NCBI RefSeq assembly: GCF_040706555.1
Contig: NZ_JAPDRH010000003.1
Span: 558,001-622,000 of the forward strand
Origin: Lentisalinibacter salinarum
Lineage (GTDB): Bacteria > Pseudomonadota > Gammaproteobacteria > Steroidobacterales > Woeseiaceae
Direction of reading: 5' to 3'
Length of the DNA stretch: 64,000 bases
Made by a program: the position numbers and the translations under genes. Shown here one piece after another: positions 17,151 through 25,750 of this stretch; position 1 is the first letter of the stretch, and the number at the start of each line of letters is the position of its first letter. Under the pieces are notes generated by a model that saw only the letters and a list, made by a program, of their open reading frames with translations, was not told where the DNA came from and ran no database searches.

Positions 17151-19798
17151 ACGAGTCGCTGACACTTTCGTCACTGTTCGAGAAGCTTGGCAGCCATGGC
17201 AAGCACCCCGCGGTGGTCGAGGCGGACGGTGGCGACAACCCCGTCCTCACCTACCGGCAACTCGCGGACCGCGTCGATGCCGTCGCCGTCGGCGCGGATG
17301 CGGACGGATACGATCGTGTCGCCCTGTTCGCCACCCCGGACGCCGACTGGATCAGCGTCTTTCTAGGTCTGCTCAGGGCAGGCATCACGGCCGTGCCGAT
17401 CGACACCCAGATGGAGCGGGAACAACTCGAAGGCATCTTCTCGAACGCCGACATCCCCTGCGTGATCGCGGACGAGGCGCGCGCCTCGATGCTGGAGGAG
17501 ATCGACTACGACGGCACCGTGCTCCGGCTCGACCGCGACGGCGGCGCCCGCAGCTGGCAGCGCTGGCTGGACATCGACGGCGAAGCGCCGGATCTGCCGG
17601 GGGCGGAGGACACGGCCCTGCTGCTGTTCACCAGCGGGACCACCGGCCCGCCGAAAGGCGTGCCCCTGAAGCACCGCAACCTGGCCTTCCAGGTGCGCAC
17701 GGTGGAGGAGACGGGCCTGGTCGCCGCCGACGACTGCATGCTCCAGCCGCTGCCGCTACACCACGTCTACCCCCTGGTCATCGGCACGCTGGCGCCGCTG
17801 TCCCTCGGCATCCCCATCGTCATACCGGCCAGCCTGACCGGCCCGGACATCATCCGGGCCATCCGCGCCCACAGCGTCACCATCATCCTGGGCGTGCCGC
17901 GTCTCTACGCCGCCCTGCTCGCCGGCGTGGATGCCCGAATCGACGGCCTGCCGGCCCCCGTCAGGGTGGTGCTGCGCGGGCTCATCCGCAGCTGCACCGC
18001 ACTGCGCCGTGCCACGGGCGTGAATGCGGGCCGCTACCTGCTGCGGCCCCTGCATCGCCAGCTCGGCCCGACCTTGCGCATGCTCGCCTCGGGGGGCTCG
18101 CCGCTGGACGCCGCCACCGCCCACCGGCTGGAAGGCATCGGCTGGGACGTGGCCATCGGCTACGGCCTCACCGAGACGGCGCCACTGCTCACCATCAAGA
18201 TGCCCGGCCGGGGCCATCTCGATACCGTGGGCCGGGTCGTCGACGGCATCGAGCTCTCCATCGACCGCTCGGTGCAGACGGCCGGCGACGCCGACGCCGG
18301 CGAGATCCTCGCCAGGGGCCCCGGCGTCTTCGAGGGCTACCTGGACCGGGAGGACGAGACCCGGGAGTCCTTCACCGACGGCTGGTTCCGCACCGGCGAC
18401 CTCGGCCGCATCGACGACGACGGCTACCTGCACGTGCTCGGCCGCAAGAGCACCATGCTCGTCACCGCCTCAGGCGAGAACATCCGCACGGAGGCCCTGG
18501 AGGAGGCGTACGCCGAACACCCGCTGATCGCGGAGATCGGCATACTGAAGGACGGCGAACAGCTGGCCGCCGTCATCTTTCCGGACCTAGAGGCGCTGCG
18601 CCGGGAATCCCGCGCGGCGGAGGACGCCATCGGCGCGGCCGTGCGCGAGCGCTCGCGCACCCTCCCCTCCTACCAGCGCCTCGACCGCTACCGCGTCACC
18701 CACGAGCCCCTCGACCGCACGCGGCTGGACAAGATAAGGCGGAACAAGCTGGAGGAGCGCTACGAGTCCCTCGCCGACGGCGAGGATGCGGAAGGCGGCG
18801 AGCCCATGGCCATCGACGACATGACCGCCGAAGACCGGGAACTGCTGCGCAACGAGCGCGCCCGCAAGGCCTGGGACCTGCTGGCGGAGCGCTACCGGCA
18901 GACGCGCCTTACGCCAGACACCAGCTTCCAGCTCGAGCTCGGCGTCGACTCCCTCGGCTGGCTGGATCTCAGCATGGACATCGCCCGGCGCACCGGCGCC
19001 GAGCTGCGCGAGGACGACATCGCCGACATCGAGACCGTGCGCGACATGCTGGCCGCCGTCGCGGAGAAGGAAGAATCCGTCGAGGAACTGCACACACCGC
19101 TCGAACGGCCGGACGCCGTGCTCACCAACGAGCAGAAGGAGTGGCTCGAGCCGCGTTCCCGGGCCAGTACCATCACCGCGCGGGCAGCCTACGCCGTCAA
19201 CACCGGCCTGATGCGAGCGGCGTTCCGGGTGAGTGCCTCCGGCGAGCCGCCGCCGCAATCCGGGCCGCTGCTGATCGCCCCTAATCACACGAGCTTCCTC
19301 GATCCCTTCGTGCTGGCGGCCACGCTCCCGCCCGACCTGCGGGTGAACACGTTCTGGGGCGGCTGGACCGGCTGGGCCTATCGCAACGCCGTCTTCCGTG
19401 GCTTCAGTCGTCTGGGCCGCGTCATCCCCATCGACCCGCATCGCACCGTGGTCTCCAGCCTCGCTTTCGCCAAGGCCGCGCTGGACCGGGACCGCATGCT
19501 GGTCTGGTTCCCCGAGGGCGAGCGCTCCCGGGACGGCGAGCTGCAGCCGTTGCGCCCCGGCATCGGCGTGCTGCTGGAACATGCACCGGAAGTCACGGTG
19601 CTGCCCGTCTCCATACAAGGCGCATTCGAGGCCTGGCCGAGGGGACAGCGCCTGCCGCGCCCCGCACGCATCGTCGTCCGTTACGGCGAGGGGATCAGCG
19701 TGCAGGCCCTCCACGACCGCGGCGACGGCGAGACCGATCGCGAACGCATCCTGGACGGCCTTCGGGGCGCCATCCGGGACCTGCAGGAGCAGGATTGA
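17147..19798 (+). CDS. Acyl-AMP ligase - acyl carrier - PlsC acyltransferase fusion
   Basis: 883 residues in three parts. Residues ~1-540: AMP-forming ligase (LLFTSGTTGPPKGV, YGLTETAPLL, DGWFRTGDLG, and a final-lysine region RLDKIRRNKL). Residues ~570-640: a carrier domain with the phosphopantetheine Ser in LGVDSLGWLDL (Ser near 602). Residues ~680-880: glycerolipid acyltransferase with NHTSFLD (HX4D) and FPEGERSRDG. Inferred role: activate a fatty acid, load it on its own carrier domain and pass it to a lysophospholipid or glycerol phosphate. This is functionally like Aas, but in reversed order and with a built-in carrier. The ATG at 17147 overlaps the ATPase stop by 4 bp; longer in-frame readings upstream belong to another frame of the ATPase gene. 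Confidence 0.88.
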   Translation: MNESLTLSSLFEKLGSHGKHPAVVEADGGDNPVLTYRQLADRVDAVAVGADADGYDRVALFATPDADWISVFLGLLRAGITAVPIDTQMEREQLEGIFSNADIPCVIADEARASMLEEIDYDGTVLRLDRDGGARSWQRWLDIDGEAPDLPGAEDTALLLFTSGTTGPPKGVPLKHRNLAFQVRTVEETGLVAADDCMLQPLPLHHVYPLVIGTLAPLSLGIPIVIPASLTGPDIIRAIRAHSVTIILGVPRLYAALLAGVDARIDGLPAPVRVVLRGLIRSCTALRRATGVNAGRYLLRPLHRQLGPTLRMLASGGSPLDAATAHRLEGIGWDVAIGYGLTETAPLLTIKMPGRGHLDTVGRVVDGIELSIDRSVQTAGDADAGEILARGPGVFEGYLDREDETRESFTDGWFRTGDLGRIDDDGYLHVLGRKSTMLVTASGENIRTEALEEAYAEHPLIAEIGILKDGEQLAAVIFPDLEALRRESRAAEDAIGAAVRERSRTLPSYQRLDRYRVTHEPLDRTRLDKIRRNKLEERYESLADGEDAEGGEPMAIDDMTAEDRELLRNERARKAWDLLAERYRQTRLTPDTSFQLELGVDSLGWLDLSMDIARRTGAELREDDIADIETVRDMLAAVAEKEESVEELHTPLERPDAVLTNEQKEWLEPRSRASTITARAAYAVNTGLMRAAFRVSASGEPPPQSGPLLIAPNHTSFLDPFVLAATLPPDLRVNTFWGGWTGWAYRNAVFRGFSRLGRVIPIDPHRTVVSSLAFAKAALDRDRMLVWFPEGERSRDGELQPLRPGIGVLLEHAPEVTVLPVSIQGAFEAWPRGQRLPRPARIVVRYGEGISVQALHDRGDGETDRERILDGLRGAIRDLQEQD

Positions 19799-19814
19799 AA
19801 GGCGCTCGCGCCGA

Positions 19815-19843
19815 TTGAGTCGGCGGGGCCGCTCAAGTACACT
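19815..19843 (+). promoter_or_regulatory. Putative promoter of tRNA-Pro
   Basis: TTGAGT, a 17-bp spacer and TACACT, about 120 bp upstream of the tRNA and just after the acyltransferase stop. Each hexamer matches the sigma-70 consensus at 4 of 6 positions. No closer candidate is better. Confidence 0.45.
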
Positions 19844-19964
19844 ACCCGCCCTCTGCGGCAGCTGTCCGCCGGTATGGAGACCGGAAAGTCTCCTCCCGAA
19901 CCGGCACTTACGGACGCTGCGCACGGCACCGTCGGCCTTCCGCAGCCGACGATCCAAGCGGAAT

Positions 19965-20041
19965 CGGGGTGTAGCTCAGCCTGGTAGAGCACTGTCTTCG
20001 GGAGGCAGGGGCCGGAGGTTCAAATCCTCTCACCCCGACCA
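19965..20041 (+). tRNA. tRNA-Pro (anticodon CGG), encoded CCA
   Basis: A 77-nt cloverleaf. The acceptor stem CGGGGTG pairs with CACCCCG, the D-arm begins TAGCTCAGCC, the anticodon loop TTCGGGA gives anticodon CGG (codon CCG), and the T-arm has GGTTCAAATCC. The discriminator A and CCA are encoded. Its last 45 nt are duplicated at 46221-46265, so the island is inserted in this gene and the integration restores a full tRNA. Confidence 0.97.
19997..20041 (+). repeat. attL: left copy of the 45-bp att repeat
   Basis: The 3' part of tRNA-Pro, from the first T of the anticodon loop to the terminal CCA. It is identical over 45 bp to 46221-46265; the bases on either side differ, which fixes the repeat boundaries. 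Confidence 0.95.
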
Positions 20042-20085
20042 ATAAAAACAATAAGTTACCAAATATCGCTCTCCTCCTCCCAGCC

Positions 20086-20112
20086 CCGTAAGTGCACTGT
20101 AAGTGCAGTTTT
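20086..20112 (+). repeat. Arm-type integrase site candidate, left copy
   Basis: A ~27-bp segment containing two tandem GTAAGTGCA units (CCGTAAGTGCA, CTGTAAGTGCA). It is matched with one mismatch by 46103-46129 in the same orientation near the other end of the island. It lies 45 bp inside attL. Paired direct repeats on both sides of a phage-type att core are what arm-type integrase sites look like; that role is inferred. Confidence 0.7.
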
Positions 20113-20254
20113 TCTTTTCGCAGCCACCAAAAATCAGCTCCCACGAGCTTTGCTCTCGCGCTCGAAATGTCGACAAGGCGCGCAGGGTTTTATTGTCGCC
20201 GTCTGCCTTTCAGATCCTTAGCCTCTCAGTATCTGGATGCATGGATCGCCGGTA

Positions 20255-20470
20255 ATGTCCAAAGCCCGTCGTCTCTATTCCGTTCAAGAGGCTTATGAGC
20301 TTCTCAACATCAGTCGCGCCAAGTTCTATTCGTTGGTCAGTTCCCAACAAATCGAAACAGTTAAAGTCGGAAGTCGTCGCCTTGTGCCCTGCGAAGCGAT
20401 CGATGAATTCGTTATTCGCCTAAGAGCGAAGGGCGCCTATCGCTGGGATCGGAAACCCAAAGAGAACTGA
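20255..20470 (+). CDS. Excisionase-like helix-turn-helix DNA-binding protein
   Basis: 71 residues. The core LYSVQEAYELLNISRAKFYSLV...IETVKVGSRRLVP is the MerR/AlpA-type winged helix found in excisionases and small island regulators: a helix-turn-helix followed by the GxRR wing. The start MSKARRLYS is chosen because the domain begins there; the Shine-Dalgarno is weak. It lies between attL and the decayed left integrase, the usual place for a recombination-directionality factor. It may be a remnant of the same element as that integrase or may now serve the right-end integrase. Confidence 0.75.
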   Translation: MSKARRLYSVQEAYELLNISRAKFYSLVSSQQIETVKVGSRRLVPCEAIDEFVIRLRAKGAYRWDRKPKEN

Positions 20471-20703
20471 GTCTGCAGGGAAAAACGCCTCCCGCCTTTT
20501 GAGGGACAGTGGCGAGCTGTCCAGTGCATCATAGGCGCACAGCCGAACCTTTCAGCACTCGAATTCGCCTTCGTCTGTCTTTCCCCTTTTAGTTCGACTT
20601 TATCCACCGTTTCTGATGGCTCTCTGACCGGGTCTGTGTTCTTGGCCAATGTCTTGCATCGAGTTGCGGCGCCAATGCCGCACTTCATTTTTTCGTAAGA
20701 AAA

Positions 20704-21944
20704 ATGCGATCGCCACAATTCGGACTCGCCGACGACAGGGTGGCACCCTCACCTATCAGGCTGAGGTTTGAATCAAGAAGGATGGAAGACTGGTTCATCG
20801 CGAGTCCAGGACGTTTCCGAAACGACGGATGGCGACCGCCTGGGTAGCCAAGCTTGAGAAATAGCTCAGTAAGCCTACCGGTGTTTCGCGTCGTCAGCAT
20901 CAGGCATCACTGGGTTCATTACGGAAGGTCCTCGTCAAATACCGTAAAGAGGTCTCCGAGATCCGGCCCATGGGACGGAGTAAAACCGCCCATATCAAAT
21001 TCCTCGAGAACTCGAATCTGGCGAATCTGAATGTTCTCGACATCAATCCATCAGACCTGATCGCACACGTGAGAGAGCGGCGCAAAGCGGGCGCCGGAGC
21101 CTCTACCGTTAATAACGACATCATTTGGCTAAGGGTCATTCTCCGCTATGCGCGGGCCGCATGGGAGGTGCTCTTCGATCTATCTATTATCGACGACGCG
21201 TATTCCGTCCTGCGAGCGGAGAAGCTCGTATCCAAGGCGCGTGTCCGCACCCGTCGCCCGACTGATGAAGAGTTGAATGCTCTGACCGAGTATTTTCGGC
21301 AGCGCGACCGCCGATCTGCTCTCCCGATGGTCGACATCCTCTGGTTTGCTATCCACTCAGCACGCCGCCAGAGCGAAATTACAAACTTACTCTGGGCTGA
21401 CAATGACAAAAACACGCAGACCGGGATTGTTCGAAATCTGAAGCATCCGACCGAACGCGAATACTTCCGTCGCTTTAAGTACGCACCGGACGCTTGGAGT
21501 ATCGTTTGCCGGCAGAAGAAAGTTGCAGCTCGAATATTTCCGTACAACCCGAAGACCATCGGTGCCGCGTTCACACGGGCATGCCGTGTGCTAGAGATCG
21601 AAGACCTCAGATTTCACGATCTGCGTCACGAGGCCACCAGTCGTCTTTTTGAAGCTGGCTACTCCATTGTCGAGGTGCAGCAATTTACGCTTCATGACAG
21701 CTGGGCAACGCTAAATCGCTATACTCATCTACGGCCTGAGGCCGTCGTCATCCGATCCAATCCAGACACTGGCAACACTGTAAGGGAGCCCACCGCAACA
21801 TACACTCGACCGCCTAGCGCTGCACCCAGAACCACCGAGACACCTCTTCCGACTCAGCAGGTCTCCTCTAACTGCTCCGGCAGTCACAAATTGGATCGAA
21901 GGGAGCTTATACGCTGTTACGTTCAGCCCGATTTAATTACCTAG
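20704..21944 (+). pseudogene. Decayed tyrosine recombinase (left-end integrase)
   Basis: The reading frame gives a near-complete integrase: N-terminal IATIRTRRQGGTLTYQAEV, then IKKDGRLVHRESRTFPKR, the core-binding domain and the catalytic domain (SARRQSEITNLLW, FHDLRHEATSRLFEAGY, TLHDSWATLNRYTHL), so the R, HxxR, H and Tyr positions are kept. Three lesions break it. The only nearby ATG (20704) is one base out of frame, as if ATGGCG had become ATGCG. A TGA at 20769 sits where CGA (Arg) is expected. A TAG at 20862 falls within the LEK-LS segment. An open frame from about 20865 could still yield a truncated product. The C-terminal ~60 residues (Pro/Thr-rich) are atypical. The family differs from the right-end integrase. 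Confidence 0.85.
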
Positions 21945-21997
21945 AGATAGAGCGAGTCGCTGTATGCCGAATCCCAATAACACAGGCTGCGATGTCT

Positions 21998-22429
21998 CTA
22001 TTCGCGGGCTGTCATCCGAACAAGGCCAGGAGCTAGTATAGCAATTCGGGCCTGGGAGCGGTTATCGACGAGGTCACGCGCGCGCTCAGAATCGTCCGGA
22101 ATATGCACATGCAGTACAGGGTCAAGTTTAGTATTACAGCCAGCGTCGATTGCCAGATTGACGAACGTGGGCGTTTTGCCGCCCGGTAAGCCGGCTACCC
22201 AAATGACGCCAATCGCCGGGCCTACCAATAGGCCCAGACCGATCAGCGTGTGGCGTTTTTCTCGACACCGACGTACCGCGACTACGGCCAGGCCTCGACA
22301 ACAGCGAATCAACCTTGTGAGTCGCTTACGCGTTTAATCTGGCGCCTTACGCTCGGCTATCGGATCCGGCGTGATTTCACTATCGTCACGCTGCACTTGC
22401 GCACACAATGTCCTAGCAAACGTAGTCAT
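21998..22429 (-). other. Possible broken or two-part small ORF downstream of the 526-aa membrane protein
   Basis: Read on the minus strand, an ATG 17 bp after the neighbouring gene opens a 31-codon frame (22429-22334) that ends in TAA. The same frame then continues to 21998 with 104 codons from a TTG, including a hydrophobic stretch (LIGLGLLVGPAIGVIWVAGL) and a charged tail. It could be one gene of about 142 residues broken by a stop, two tiny genes, or chance. No family is recognised. The rest of 21945-22446 holds nothing I can support. Confidence 0.3.
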
Positions 22430-22446
22430 TTCACAGATCGGACGCC

Positions 22447-24027
22447 TCAATTGTCGTGCTCGTCCCAGTGCGCATCGATCGCAGCGGCAATCGCTTCCTG
22501 CGTACGGTGATAACGAATCACGTCGACATCCTCAAGATGTTGTCTCAGGATTGCCGGCCAGTGGTCCGGTACTCCGTGATTCCTTCCCCCTTTCGCGAGC
22601 GTTTCGATGAGTGCCTCACGATAGATCTCAAGATGCGGTTCATTGCGCCAGTCATCCGCCCGAGCCACTACAGACTCGACCATTTCGGATGCGAACCGCC
22701 CGGCCAGCGCAGGGGCGAGCAATACCGTGTTCATGACCCTTCCCAGGGCGATCACCGACTGCATCGGTATTGCGCGTTCTCTCGCTTGCTCGTCGTGATA
22801 CTCCGGTGCATCTTGTCCGCTGGCGATCCACTTGCACAGCACGTCCACGATTTCATACACCTGGTAGTGATACGGCGTCGGGAACTCGGATTGCAGATCG
22901 ACGTCCTCCCGCGGGTCAATGTTCAGAACAATCTTGTCGGCGAAAATTGGCAAGTAGTGCAGCCACATGTGCCATGGAATGCCTTGATGCAACGCCTCGG
23001 TCACCATGTAGTCGAACAGACGGATGACCGCGTATGCAGGGCACTGCCAAATTTCCACATCGTGGTAGCGATCCAGCGGTTGATTGAAACGGTCCGAATC
23101 CGAATTCCGGCGGCGTTTGCCGTAATCGGCGCACAAATAATCGCCGATAGACTTGTACAGGTGCAGTCGCTCGGCCGTGCGCACATCGTGAAAATAGAAC
23201 CAGAGGCATCGATTTTCCGGATCGTACTGGTATCGATGGTAGGCACCCGAACGATTGGTCTGGTTGCGGCGGATCTCTGCAAACAAAATGCTGTGCGGAT
23301 CATCCAGCACGCAACGGAACCACTTTTCCTGAAAGCCAGCCGCCTCTCGAACATCGTACTTCAACACGTCCATGGCCAGATAGGGGTAGGCGGTCGCGAC
23401 CGTCTCGACGAATGGGTCCGACAAGAGAATCCTGTGCACGGTTTCTCGAGCACTGTCCCTCGAGCGCTCATGCGCTGGTAACAGTCGCGACAGCGCCCTG
23501 GCGCCGACCCGGACGGGTTTAGGCCAACCTTTTGACGGATGCCGACGCTGGACAAGTCCTTGCCAAGTGGGCGGTGCCAGCCAGTGTCGCAGGCGGACGA
23601 GCGTGTAGTTGTTTTCGTAGATCGCCATCAGTTCTGGCAGATAGCGTCTGAGCAACTCGGCCAGCTCGCCAGTCTTGCGTTTGTGAAGAAGGTCGGTAGC
23701 CAAGCGGCTAAAAGACTGTATGCGTTGTCGCCGCAACCCGCCGAATCGTATCCGAAGGAACACCCACAAGAGGGCGCCCACGATGACCGAAAACGTGGTC
23801 AGCGATGCATTGAACCCCCAGCGCCAGGGACCGAGATCCAAGGCAAGTCCGAGAGCCTGTAAGACCGGTTGATACAGAATGTAAAACACCAACGTGATAG
23901 CCGTCGCCACGACCATAAGGTCATACCAGGCAAACTTAATCTTGAGGTCGAGGACACGCTCAAGCGGCAATAGCGCGTAGATCGCTACGGCGAACGATAG
24001 GATGGTGATCAGAGTCTCCGGCGACAA
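22447..24027 (-). CDS. Membrane protein of unknown function, large cytoplasmic part
   Basis: 526 residues. Three hydrophobic helices lie in the first ~95 residues (LITILSFAVAIYALLPL, LMVVATAITLVFYILYQPVL, FSVIVGALLWVFLRIRFGG). A basic stretch and about 420 mostly polar residues follow, with scattered Trp/His/Tyr clusters and no ATP, nuclease or protease motif that I can identify. It is full length, with no lesions seen. It lies in the island next to conflict-type genes and convergent with nothing; the short ORF downstream may be co-transcribed. The architecture (N-terminal membrane anchor plus a big soluble domain) fits a membrane-targeted effector, but that is inference only. Confidence 0.65.
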   Translation of the reverse strand: MSPETLITILSFAVAIYALLPLERVLDLKIKFAWYDLMVVATAITLVFYILYQPVLQALGLALDLGPWRWGFNASLTTFSVIVGALLWVFLRIRFGGLRRQRIQSFSRLATDLLHKRKTGELAELLRRYLPELMAIYENNYTLVRLRHWLAPPTWQGLVQRRHPSKGWPKPVRVGARALSRLLPAHERSRDSARETVHRILLSDPFVETVATAYPYLAMDVLKYDVREAAGFQEKWFRCVLDDPHSILFAEIRRNQTNRSGAYHRYQYDPENRCLWFYFHDVRTAERLHLYKSIGDYLCADYGKRRRNSDSDRFNQPLDRYHDVEIWQCPAYAVIRLFDYMVTEALHQGIPWHMWLHYLPIFADKIVLNIDPREDVDLQSEFPTPYHYQVYEIVDVLCKWIASGQDAPEYHDEQARERAIPMQSVIALGRVMNTVLLAPALAGRFASEMVESVVARADDWRNEPHLEIYREALIETLAKGGRNHGVPDHWPAILRQHLEDVDVIRYHRTQEAIAAAIDAHWDEHDN

Positions 24028-24182
24028 CTTTCCTCCTCGATACGCAGGTTGGTCACGGCCCGTTGGCCGTCACGAGCGCCTTAGCCAGTCTACAGGAGCC
24101 GATAGTGCTTGATCCGCGCGTCAATGCCATTGCTGTGCAGGTAGGCCAAGAATCGACGCCAAAGCGGGCGCCCCGTCAAGCC

Positions 24183-24302
24183 ACGCCATACCGCCTTCGG
24201 CACACTCACGCCATCGATCGGTTTCAGGCCGGCCCGGATCCTCGGCATATTCAAGAGAAACTTGGCCATGCGTCTATGGATACGATGCTCATTTACAACG
24301 AC
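24183..24302 (+). pseudogene. C-terminal scrap of a tyrosine recombinase
   Basis: About 40 codons read TPYRLRHTHAIDRFQAG followed by IQEKLGHASMDTMLIY, the HxLRH...LGH...Y end of Xer/phage-type recombinases. The first catalytic Arg and the rest of the protein are missing upstream. It is a remnant of a third recombinase in the island, directly before the HEPN gene. Confidence 0.7.
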
Positions 24303-24372
24303 AATGACGACGCTTTGCGGCACGATGACACGCGAGAACTCAGCAACGACAATGCCACCGAGGTCTGAGGAA

Positions 24373-25647
24373 ATGCCACCGAACTCGTCAACCTGTACTC
24401 AGTATTTCTTGCCACCCGTCGCCGTCGTCGGTCACTTTTTGATCGGCGGAAAGCGAATCTCCTTCGCCGGCACGGTGACCGGGCACGACGACGGTCGATT
24501 CTCTATACAGATAGATGATCAGGACTGGTCGGGGGTTGACTACGTTGCGATGCATAGTACGCGCGGCACACCGGGCACGAAGTCCGATTACTTCAGCCTG
24601 CATGCGGCGAGTGCCGACGGCAAGACCTTTGCCAGCGACACCGTCTGGTTTACGTATCTGTCCAATCGCGGCGCGGCCGTTGATTTTCATCGACTTACCG
24701 TGACGTTGTCGGGGGAAACCGAAGTGACCTCGCCGCGACTGGCTATGCGTCTGCGGGGCCTGCGCAATTTTGGCCCAACCGTTGCTGACACGCCATTGGG
24801 GGTAGTGGATCTGCGCGCGGCGCACGATACCAATACCGACGAGCCCGCTGGCGTTGTCTTGATAGAGGCGCCGGCCGAGAGTCCGAGTGCGAACTGGCGG
24901 CAAGAGGCCGAGGCGTTCCTGGTGTTTCTGCGTTGTGGTATGGCACTCGCCCACGGGGGACGCCTGCAAATGCCGCTGCTCGAATACTACGATGGCACGA
25001 GCTGTGCCGCGACCTACTACGCCGGCCGCGGTTCCGAGCCTGAATTGGGCGTGCATCACCCGCTCGCTAACACCGAGTATTTTCAGGCCGTGACGAGGCG
25101 CTACTTCATCGACCCACCTTGGCCTGACTTGTTGTGGGAGGTCCAGGGCTGGATGCATCTCGAGTCAACGCACGACGAGGTGCGCGTGCTCTCGGCCGTT
25201 ATCGCGCTCGAAACGCTGCTGAGGCTGCTGCCAGCCGTCGACACCGTGCATATCGACAAAGCGACATTCAAGCCCATCAAGGAACGCCTCCACAAGACGC
25301 TAGACGGAATTAGTGGATTGAGTCCTACACTTCGAGAGACCTTCGCCAACTCGATATCAAGCATGAACAAACGCCCATTGCGCGACAAGGTCGAGGCTAT
25401 ACTCGATCACTATCAGGTTCGCAAAGACGATATCATCGGCCCGCTGAAATCCGCAATTAACGAGCGCAACAAGATCGTTCACGAAGGGCAGGCACAGAAT
25501 CCAGATGACACCTGGGATCTTGCGGTGCTGACCCGTGAAGCCGTGACCCGAATTCTCTTGAAAGAGATGCGCTACGAGGGAACCTACGAGTGCTACCTTG
25601 GCGGTCGGCACACACGCATGTTTCCAAGCTGCCAACCGACGACGTGA
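24373..25647 (+). CDS. ApeA-like HEPN-domain protein, candidate anti-phage effector
   Basis: 424 residues. The N-terminal ~230 residues look beta-rich, starting QYFLPPVAVVGHFLIGGKRISFAG, like the N-terminal domain of ApeA-type proteins. The C-terminal ~180 residues are helical and contain the HEPN motif in INERNKIVHEG (R-N-K-I-V-H, Rx4H), followed by a helix and ILLKEMRYEGTYE. ApeA proteins are abortive-infection HEPN ribonucleases. The start MPPNSS has TGAGGAA upstream; the ORF extends further 5' but only through the recombinase scrap. It stands alone on its strand. The HEPN call is good; the ApeA assignment rests on overall layout and is not proven. Confidence 0.7.
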   Translation: MPPNSSTCTQYFLPPVAVVGHFLIGGKRISFAGTVTGHDDGRFSIQIDDQDWSGVDYVAMHSTRGTPGTKSDYFSLHAASADGKTFASDTVWFTYLSNRGAAVDFHRLTVTLSGETEVTSPRLAMRLRGLRNFGPTVADTPLGVVDLRAAHDTNTDEPAGVVLIEAPAESPSANWRQEAEAFLVFLRCGMALAHGGRLQMPLLEYYDGTSCAATYYAGRGSEPELGVHHPLANTEYFQAVTRRYFIDPPWPDLLWEVQGWMHLESTHDEVRVLSAVIALETLLRLLPAVDTVHIDKATFKPIKERLHKTLDGISGLSPTLRETFANSISSMNKRPLRDKVEAILDHYQVRKDDIIGPLKSAINERNKIVHEGQAQNPDDTWDLAVLTREAVTRILLKEMRYEGTYECYLGGRHTRMFPSCQPTT

Positions 25648-25750
25648 CGTTTGGCAATCCTATGTGGTTGAAAGTCACGGCGAGCTTCTCTCGCCTTAAC
25701 GCCAAGCCACCGCCCTAGCTTCGATCTACTCCTGCGATCGCTAGTGAACG

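Noticed and set aside
14403..17174. 923-codon antisense ORF over the P-type ATPase
   Set aside because: Shadow frame; the ATPase motifs on the plus strand are unambiguous.
22456..23481. 341-codon ORF antisense to the 526-aa membrane protein
   Set aside because: Either strand is open here, but the minus frame has membrane helices and a sensible N-terminus, while this one has a repetitive Val/Arg/Gln/His look.
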